DNA of 64,000 nucleotides from Carettochelys insculpta (lineage: Eukaryota > Chordata > Testudines > Carettochelyidae), in NCBI RefSeq assembly GCF_033958435.1, contig NC_134141.1:104015001-104079000 (forward strand). Reading direction: 5' to 3'. The position numbers and the translations under genes are program-made. Below are positions 55,691 through 64,000 of this stretch, in pieces. The notes below the pieces were generated by a model. It worked only from the letters and a program-made list of their open reading frames with translations. It was not told the origin of the DNA and searched no databases. How positions within the stretch are numbered: the stretch's first letter is position 1; every line of letters begins with the position of its first letter.

Positions 55691-58600
55691 GCAATTCTAG
55701 AAGTTACGTACAATGATTCCTATATAGTGTCATAAGAACGAGTGGAAAAATTAAGCAATTGGTTCAAGTCAAAGTTAAGTGTAAAGCAAGGACACAAAGG
55801 TTCACCTTTGTTTTCATCATGTTCTTAATTTGGACATTGAGAATGATCGCTGACTGGGAGGGTGTATCACTGGGTGATCTAGGGTTAAGCTTGTTTGTTT
55901 ATGTAGATAACATTGTGCAATCAGCAGACATTTGAACTAATGATCATAACCTACTTTGGAAAATTGTTGTAGTCAACTTGGATTTACAACATAGGCCAAG
56001 AAGACAAAGTGCTTGTGTCTTGGATAAGGGACAACAGCTGAACTGCTGAAATGCAGCAGCCTGCAAAGTCACAGAACAAGTAACATTTTGTGTGTACTTA
56101 GGAAGCTTGATCAGTGCCAATGGTGCTTTCAAGAATGAAGTTAAAAGAAGATATGCTTTAGATACAAGAGCTACACAGAAGCTGATGAAATTATAGACTG
56201 ATAAAAGCATTACATTTAGTACCCAAAGTAAAAATGTACAAACCAGTGCACTAACAATATGACTTTATCATATGGAGGCAGTTGCATTAAAAAAGAAAAA
56301 AGCCAGCAGAAGGCTGAAAGCAGTGGAGATGAGAATTCTTTGGAAGATGGCAAATGTAAGGTGAAATAAATTTAGACAAACACAGAAGTTAGTAGAGTAG
56401 GCTGTGAAATCAGGATGGAATGTCAGACACTCAGCTGCCTCTGGGTTTGGTTGCTTAGCCTCCACATGAGCTCTGCTGGGCCCAATAAACCCTCACTGTG
56501 TGATTGTGCTGCCTGTTTGGTTAGAAGAGCCAACAGATCACATTTAAGCCTTGAAGGAAGAGCAGCATAAAGACTGTTCGGTCCATACTTGCAGCTGTAC
56601 CAGACCTGCTTCCAGCCCTAGTCCCAACTGCCTCTGCAGGCCTAGCTCCTGGTGCTGATCACTAGATTCTATTTGGTGCTGCCTTTTGGTTCTGTTCTGG
56701 TTCCCGTTTCCTGGCTCTGATCCTTGGCTTGTCTCCTCATCACAACTGCAGTTCTGTCCTCAGGTTTTGTTCTAACCACTAGGACACATCACCCACGCTT
56801 CAGTGTGTGACAATGGGATTAGCAGTAATTGGGAAAGGTTATGATGGTGGGAACCCTGCAGAAGACAAACACCTGATAGGATGTCAAAGAAAATAATGCA
56901 AAACAACTGGAGTCTCTCAAGCTTATGTTGGGCAGCTGTATGTCCCACTCCTGCAATCTGCTGGGCTGTGTGTGCCACCTAAGGACTCTGTCAGAGAAAT
57001 GCACAGTGGGGGCATGCGCTACAAAAACAGGGCCTGCAGCCATGTGAGCCACTGTCATATGCAGCTGCTGCTGCACCAATTCCATGAGCAGTGGGTGTCG
57101 TCAGTACTGATTGAGGTCCATGGTTGGATTGGAGAAATGAGTCTACGCTCTTGGAGTTGGGTTGGGTGGGATTGGTTCCTGTTTGGGTCCCCATCAGGGC
57201 TTATATTCTGTAGATCTTTCACATAAAACACATTTGTAGCTACTTTACTCAGCTCTCCTGAGCATGTTTTTTCCCCAAGAAAGCCACAAATGATAGCAAG
57301 TGAAGTTTAGCAAATGGGAGATTTTTCCACCATTTCTCTTTGTTTCCTTCTTGTACTGGAAACGGAATCTGGTTGTCTTGCAACTACTGTGAACCCAAAA
57401 GCACAACTGAGGAAGTAGAAGGATAATGGAAAACTCAGTAAAAGGCTGGACACAAACTTAAAACAATAAATTTATAGGCAGATAAGCCATAATCATACCC
57501 TGCCTGGATGGGCCCTCAAGATAGAAAGCTATAAATAGAAAATCTTGGTAAACACAAAAAGAAAAAAGTATAAAAGCTATTTTAATTCAGTATTTTTTTC
57601 TGGCTCATTGTATCTGATGTGAAATGTCTTAGAGTCAGATGCATCAGGATACTTAACACTTTCACCTTGATGAGAGACTGGGGATGCCAGTGACAGTCTC
57701 AATTCTATGGGGATTCTAAGTTACAGTAGAGAATGTAATGTCTCTTTGTGAGCCTGCAAGTGAATGAATAAGGTAATGAACCAGAACAGTGTTAATCATT
57801 TAAAGACAAATTGACTATGTATTGTTGATGATATATCTTTAATGAATCTATTTGATGTGTTTCTGTTTCACTCCTCATTCCACACTTTTTCATGCCAAGC
57901 ACACAAACAAAGTCAGTCTTCAGATAGGTGTGATTTTAATTGTTTAAATCCTGGTAACTTTTCAGCCCAGCTAGTTTAAAGCATATGTGATAGGTAAGTT
58001 TATTTCCAGGGATTCTATTCTAATTTTTGTTTGATGGGCTTATTATTGAAAAATCTTTCTAAATGAGTCTTTTATCCCTTTCCCAACCCAGTTCTTTCTA
58101 GGTTACAAATGTATGCCACAGAATGATTAAAATGCTAGAAAGGTGAATGGGAGAACAATCAAAATCTCCTGTGTTCATCATGATCAAAACAGAAGTAGAG
58201 TTTTACAGCAGGGGTGGGGGCAGGGCTGAACTAAAACACAGGCACTTACTTTGGAATAAGGAGCCTTTGAGCAAAACCCAGGTCTGGATCTGAAATTTAC
58301 AAATCCTTTTTATAGTAGGCTGAATCAAAACCCTTGAATTTTGGGGGGGTCATGATATAGGTGTTTTGTGTTTAGACATGGTAACATAATATAGAAACCA
58401 TTTAAGATACATTAAAGTGCTATGCACAACGCCAGTTAACAGAGAAAGTAAATAATTATATGCAGTAGAACCTCAGACTTATGAAATAACTAGTTAATCA
58501 CACGCTTCATTTGGAACTGGAAATATGCAATAAGGCAGCAGCAGAAGTGACAGAAAAAAAAAAGCAAATACAGTATAGCATGGTGTTAAACTACTGAAAA

Positions 58601-61600
58601 AGAAAGGGAAGGCAGCATTTTCTTTTCCTGCATAGTAAAGCTTCAAAGCTGCAATAAGTCAATGTTCAGCTGTAAACTTTTGGATCCTGTTTTGTCCACA
58701 ATTAGACATTTCAGCACTACGACCAACTTCATTTTCCAAGGTGTTCATAACTATTGTAAATAAGTATACAAAAGTATTCATTTTCTACAATAATTGCGTG
58801 AAACAGAAAGAATTGTTTTCATTCAAAATTGCAATTTTAATGAAAACAGATCTTCCACAAATAACTGTTTTGCAATGAGTGGTATTTAAACCTTTTCTCT
58901 AACCCTGATGGCCAAGATTTTCAAACGTGAGCGCCTACGGTAGACTTCTACAGCAATAGTTACACAAAGGGCTGACTTGATTTCAACCCGTTTCTCCCAG
59001 TGAAATCAATTTCTGGTCAGTTTTGTTTTGAAGGTTGCTTGTCTTGTCTGGATTGTCACCACTGCAGTGGAATTTTAAAAAAAAAAATCTGTTGACAGTG
59101 AAATTAAAAGATTAACTTTATAAAACCTAAGTTGTGTGCCAGATTTGATGATCGTTTCCCATTAAAGACAGATGGGACAATTTAGTTTCTGTCTTCTTTG
59201 GAACGTGGCCGTGTTGGTGTCTTCTGTTCCAAAATGACATTTGGACCTACTTTATTTATAAATTCTTATATGCAGTATAAATTGTTTCTTAAACAGGGCT
59301 CAGGGCCAAATCCAGTCTTCTCTGGCACTTGATGCCTCTAATCAGCTGGAAATGCAAAGCTGGGGAATGTACTAGAGAACTTGCCCAGAGAACACGAAGA
59401 TCCTCTGAGAGCCATGGAGCAGAACTCTTTGGTGGCTCTCTGCATAGGAAAGTGACTGGGACTACTGGTGCTTGGTGAGGGTATGTGTGACTATCAGCTT
59501 TGCCAACTCTCACAACTTTCACACAAACAGGACTGACCTTAAGGAAAATGGCGCCCCTTGCAGTGTTGCCAAACCTCCCCGTTTTGCCTGGATTTGTGTG
59601 CTATCTCCCAGAGGCTACTAAAGCCAAACCGGATTTTAGGCCACTAAAAGTCTGGGGGCACAGTGGTGCTAAGGCAGGCTTTGTGCCTACCCTGGCTCTT
59701 TGCCACTCCTGGAAGCTGTCAGTACCTTTCTGCGGTCCCTGTTGAGAGCAGTGGCTCCCCATGCACTGCCCACACCCCGAGTATCAACCCCACAACTCCC
59801 ATTGGCCGGGAACTGTGGCCAATAAGCATTACGGGGGCAGTACCTGCAGGGGCGACGTGCGGAGCCCCATGCCATGCCTCCATGGGTTGAAGGGTCATGC
59901 CAGATGTTTCTAGGAGCAACAGCACAGGGCCAGGGCAGGCCAGGAGCCTGACTTAGTATCACTGCACCATTGACTGGGAGCTGTGCAATGTAAATGCCAC
60001 CTGGCTGGAGTCCACATTTCAAACCCTCTCAGGCACCCCTAACCTCTTCCCCAGCCCTGAGCCTCTCCCAGCGCCTACACCCCCATACCACATCAACCCT
60101 CTGCACAGCCCTGTGCCTCCTACAGCATCCCAACTCCCTCCAGAGCTTGCACTGTGCACCCCTCCTGTGTCCTACCCACCTGCCTTAGCCCAGCACCATC
60201 TCCTGCAGTCTGAGCCACACAACCCCGGTCCCAGGCCGCATCCCACGCCCATCCCTTGTCCCTGCCTGGTGCAAGTGAATGAGGATGGGGGAGAGCAAAT
60301 AATGAAGGGCGGGGGGATGGAGTGAGCAGGCTGGCGCTGCAGAGAAGGGGTGGAGCCTGGACAGGGCAGTGAAGAAGGGACAGGGTGTTGGCAGGGCAAG
60401 AGTGTTTGGGTTTGTGTGATTAAGCCCTGTGGGCATGGTACCCCCCCATTTTCCCTGGCACCCATAGGCTCCACAGCCCCTGCACTCATGCCACCTTGTC
60501 CATTAACCCTCCATTGTGCCCCTTAGCCCCCAATGTCAGCAGAGGGCCACCTTCACTTCCCTCCCACCTGCACCCCCCCAACCCCAGTCCTGTGCTGACA
60601 GCATGGTCTGCCACACTGCCCCCTGTCCAGTACCTCCCACCCCTTCTGCCCAGCAAACCCCAGGCCCAGTAGCCTCTCACCCAGAGATCTCTGCCACAGA
60701 CCCCTATGCCCAGCACCCTTCCACCCACAGAATGCCCCCAATGCCCAGCACCCCCAATAGTCCCCACACAACAGCCCAGCACCCCAGCTTCCTGTGGGCA
60801 TTCAGCACCAGCAAATAAAAATTCTGTGCACAATATTTTAAAATCCTGAAAAATTATATTTAATAACTGTAGAGGTGCCCTCATGGCAGTGGGAAACACA
60901 AGCCACTGGCTGTGTGGAGGTGGGAGAGCATTCTGCTGCTTTTCCCTTCCCCTGCCCTCCTGGGATGGGGACTGGGCAGTGAGATAACTCTGGGTGCATG
61001 GCAAAGGCCCCAGGGTAGTGTTCTACATGATGGCTGGGATGTCAACCATAACCCACAATCTATTTGAATGGCAAAAAAGAAATAGTTGGTATCAGTGGCA
61101 GAGTGCGACCCTCATTTAAGCCTTTGCCTGCCACTGCCCTGGGCCATCACCTCTCAAACACCCTTTTATTCTCCCTAGAAAGAGCTTTTCACCCTAAGCC
61201 TGAAAAGGACACTGCTGCTTGGGCTTTGCTGTTTAAGGGAAAAAGAACAAGTTCACCAGCACTAAACACATACAGGCAACAGTCCAAAGTGAAATAACGT
61301 GACCAAACCTCACTGCTTCCACCGCAAACCTTCCTTACCTCTTCCCGCACCATTCAAAGTTCAGTGCCCAGGCCAGCTTCCCTCAGGCCAGTTCCTCCTC
61401 TGCCATCTGCTATGCCCTTATAGCGCTGCCCAGTTCTACCCCTCAAACTCAGTTTCCCCACAGTTCCCAGCCTTGCCAGGTGTCCCCCCACCTGGCTGTG
61501 TTTCCAGCCTTGCCTTACTCCCTCCCCTCCCCCTGCTCACTCACCCGTACAGAGAGTTTTGCTCCTGGCCCTGGAGGGGAGGATCCAGGAGGCTGGTGTC

Positions 61601-62016
61601 AAGGAACTGCCCATCAGCCTGGCACTGGGGAGGGGCCAGAGAGGAGAAATGTGCACCACTGGAGGCCAAGTGAAGCCAAGGCCCCCCTGGGTTTAAGGTC
61701 AATACTGCACACATGGCCACACACAAGTGAGTCCCATCATGAGTTCAAAAATATGAAAACAGACCTCAAAATGTGATGTAAAAATAAAATAAAGCTCATG
61801 ATTTTTGAAGTCAGTGTCATCCTTTTTCATGTCACCTTTTCGGAACTTGCAGGGTTGGCCACACTCAAGCCTCACATACAGCTGATTTGAATGATCCCTT
61901 CTCCTGCATATAGACTGTAGGTGAGACTGCCAGCCAGATACACCATATTTAGAGCTTAAAATGAGGATTTATATGCACATATTTCTCCGTCTCCATGCAC
62001 GTTTCTTTTACTCAGT

Positions 62017-62452
62017 GGCCATGTCTACACGAGCCCCAAACTTTGAAATGGCCACGCAAATGGCCATTTCGAAGTTTACTAATGAAGCACTGAAATGCAT
62101 ATTCAGCGCTTCATTAGCATGCGGGCGGCCGCGGCACTTCGAAATTGATGCGCCTCACCGCCGTGCGGCTCGTCCCGACGGGGCTCCTTTTTGAAAGGAC
62201 CCCGCCTACTTCGAAGTCCCCTTATTCCCATGAGCTGATGGGAATAAGGGGACTTCGAAATAGGCAGGGTCCTTTCGAAAAGGAGCCCCGTCGGGACGAG
62301 CCGCACGGCGGTGAGGCGCATCAATTTCGAAGTGCCGCGGCCGCCCGCATGCTAATGAAGCGCTGAATATGCATTTCAGTGCTTCATTAGTAAACTTCGA
62401 AATGGCCATTTGCGTGGCCATTTCGAAGTTTGGGGCTCGTGTAGACGTAGCC
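62017..62452. mobile_element. Long palindromic MITE, copy B, TSD AGT, in GDNF intron
   Basis: It starts GGCCATGTCTACACGAG and ends CTCGTGTAGACGTAGCC. AGT flanks it (62014-62016 and 62453-62455). Nearly the full 436 bp is self-complementary; the turn lies at about 62222-62245 around CCCATGAGCTGATGGG. It has the same length and layout as copy A at 21615. Mirror-image open frames on both strands are a by-product. Confidence 0.9.
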
Positions 62453-63775
62453 AGTTTGTGTGTGTTCTATTGTATATAAATTCTTGTATCCTTGCTTACC
62501 ATCATAGTATCTGAGCACCTTCCAGTAGTGCAGTAAGCAACACAACTAGCATCTGTCACACGTTTGTTCTCTCATCCTCTCTCATGTATGCATTGGAAGT
62601 GATGGGCTTTTAAAAATATACAAATATACATGTTGCTGTGTATTAGTGAGGGCAGGTTAAAGAAATGCACCCTACACTTACAGAGGACGGTAGTAAGGTT
62701 AGGATTGTTCTCAGTTCCTGGAAGAGTTCATTCAACCGTCTTGGGCTGTCCCATAGACAGCTTTGTCTCCTGCACAGATGAGCTTTACTTCATTGTAGTG
62801 CGTTCAATCATGCAACAAGACTTCTCAACTATGGTCTTCCTCCCAGCACTTTAGGCAGTCTGTTAGATATCCTGGTGTCCAGGTCAATTAATACCTTGGT
62901 GATAAGCACAGAGAACTTGAACTTGATTCAGTATTATCTGGGAAGCCAGTTCAGAGGATTGGTCTGGTGTGTGTGTGCTAGCCTGTGTTGAGGAGGAGAT
63001 GTGCTGCAATGCTCTTCTTACTGGAGTTTCCTAAATGCTGACATATTTGTGCCCAGGTGCATTGCATCACTGTAGTCCAGCCCAGAGGGGAATAAAGTGT
63101 GAATAAATGAGGCCAAGACATTATTTGCCAAGATGGGACCAAATCTCCTAGCCAGCCAGAGAGGGCAGAAAGCATTACTCTCAGATGCTGCTGTGTGAGA
63201 GTTTGGCTCAGTGAGGCACCCAAGAGCATGTTTAAACTATGGACTGAATTGACCAATTGTGGGTGTGTATCTTCAACCAAAGGAGACAGCACTGGGGCTG
63301 CACTCTCTTCAAAATGCTTTTCTCTGCCCACCAGTAACACCTCTGTCCTGCTCAGCTTTAGCCTGCTGTAGTTCATTCACGAACTGCTTCCAGCCAAGCA
63401 CTGGACCATCCTGGTGATGACAGTGTGGTCCTCTGTTGGAAAGGGAAGTTTATAGCTGTGTACTTACCTTCACTCATTGCTAGTCTTTCTAATCAGAATG
63501 ATAATCAGAAGGAGCACTTACCTGCAGTAGACTAGGAAAGTCTACATGATCTCTTTACAGTAGGTCTGTTCATCTAACATGGATACCTTGTCACATTTTT
63601 CTTACCCAGTTTTGGATGTGCTATGTATACACTATTACTAGAATAGTTTGCAAAGACCTGACATTTTGACTTGACATATTGATCAAGTTCTAGTGGACTT
63701 TGATTAAAACTCCCATGAGAAATAAAAATGACCATTTGCATCTAATAAAACTTTTTCTCTTTCTTTTTCAAATAG
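62453..63775 (+). other. Last 1.3 kb of the GDNF intron
   Basis: Mostly unique-looking DNA. TATTGATCAAGTTCTAGTGG near 63677 and a T/C-rich tract (63751-63770) supply branch-point and polypyrimidine-like sequence before the acceptor. No other feature seen. Confidence 0.45.
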
Positions 63776-64000
63776 CTAACATGGCAGAGGCTTATCCTGA
63801 TCAGTTTGACAGTGTAGTGGACTTTATTCAAGCCACTATAAAAAGACTGAGAAGGTCACCAGATAAACAAACTCCAATTTTTTCTAAGCGGGAGAGAAGT
63901 CGGCAAAATGCAGCAGTTAATACAGAGAATTCCAGTAAAAAGGGACGGAGAGGTCAAAAGGGCAAAAACCGTGGTTGTGTCTTAACGGAAATACATTTAA
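63776..64000 (+). CDS. GDNF: GDNF coding part 2: end of pro-domain and start of mature factor (cut by window)
   Basis: The acceptor TTTTTCAAATAG ends at 63775. The exon adds two bases to finish a Ser codon, then 74 codons to the window edge. It reads NMAEAYPDQFDSVVDFIQAT, close to the human pro-region. The furin-type site RLRR (residues 81-84 in full-length numbering) is followed by SPDKQ, the usual start of mature GDNF. The basic KKGRRGQKGKNRG stretch is the heparin-binding region. The first cystine-knot cysteine is residue 125 (CVLTEIHL). The remaining six cysteines and the stop lie beyond the window. An Asn-Ser-Ser sequon at residue 109 is not present at that place in human GDNF. Confidence 0.97.

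Larger units (their letters stand above)
55340..56400 (+). pseudogene. RTE-like LINE fragment, plus strand, with hAT MITE inside
   Basis: Plus-strand translation shows NFTKAFDLV and GEALWRIETSYCVPDRI (the first RT catalytic block), then LSNWFKSKLSVKQGHKGSPLF. Further on come LGSLISANGAFKNEVKRRYA and ATQKLMKL, typical of the C-terminal half of RTE-like ORFs. The MITE at 55469-55690 splits the RT; the frame rejoins with AILEVTYNDSY after it. The expected FADD region has decayed. Confidence 0.55.
45468..63775 (+). other. GDNF: GDNF intron between the two coding exons (18.3 kb)
   Basis: It begins GTAAGA and ends TTTTTCAAATAG. It contains a CR1, a Penelope-like hairpin, hAT elements, LINE fragments and a palindromic MITE. 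I found no further coding exon. Stretches at 45560-46699, 48801-52365, 53184-54659, 56401-62016 and 62453-63775 show no gene or repeat family that I could name. Confidence 0.85.

Noticed and set aside
60553..61004. Pro/Gly-rich frames in the GDNF intron
   Set aside because: C-rich low-complexity sequence, no motifs, no splice context.

Overview
The window is vertebrate nuclear DNA, most likely from a cryptodiran turtle. Two copies of a tRNA-headed SINE (about 1704-1890 and 2088-2266) look like the tortoise Pol III (Cry) SINE family. CR1 LINEs ending in repeated ATTCTTATGTTC-like units and many Penelope-like, hAT and Harbinger-type insertions also fit a turtle. I cannot name the species; the lineage call rests on remembered repeat families, not a search.

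The only host gene I can support is GDNF (glial cell line-derived neurotrophic factor), on the + strand. A CpG island spans about 42.05-45.56 kb and contains a TATA-like box (42567) and a plausible non-coding first exon ending near 43282. Coding starts at ATG 45296 in an exon running 45272-45467 (signal peptide plus start of the pro-domain). An 18.3 kb intron follows. The next coding exon opens at 63776 and is cut by the window end at 64000, just past the first cysteine of the mature growth factor. Splice phase is consistent: the two halves share one serine codon. A second in-frame donor at 45369 would give the shorter pro-isoform known in mammals.

The first 42 kb is upstream intergenic DNA made mostly of transposable elements. 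0-0.76 kb: minus-strand CR1 with an esterase-type ORF1 and the start of the endonuclease ORF2. 4.9-7.8 kb: Penelope-like elements, one split by a MITE that is itself split by a second MITE. 8.2-9.0 kb: 3' part of an L1/Tx1-like LINE. 14.4-16.9 kb: a Harbinger deletion derivative, two short Penelope-like insertions and a nested hAT pair. 18.3-21.35 kb: a 3.07 kb Harbinger element with a truncated transposase gene converging on a Myb/SANT-like gene that carries a stop. 21.6-22.05 kb: a long palindromic MITE. 24.1-27.7 kb: minus-strand CR1-type LINE carrying a hAT MITE with a clean 8-bp duplication. 32.7-33.7 kb: a Penelope-like insertion with a 14-bp duplication. 37.7-39.2 kb: a 5'-truncated CR1 with an open reverse transcriptase frame of more than 400 codons.

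The GDNF intron carries further insertions: a minus-strand CR1 (46.7-48.8 kb), a Penelope-like hairpin with a perfect 49-bp inverted repeat (52.4 kb), head-to-head LINE fragments (54.7-56.4 kb) and a second copy of the palindromic MITE (62.0-62.45 kb) about 1.3 kb before the next exon. I saw no sign of a new host pathway. The most informative unexplained structure is the fixed-spacing array of a GTCTACAC-type motif at both ends of the Harbinger family.
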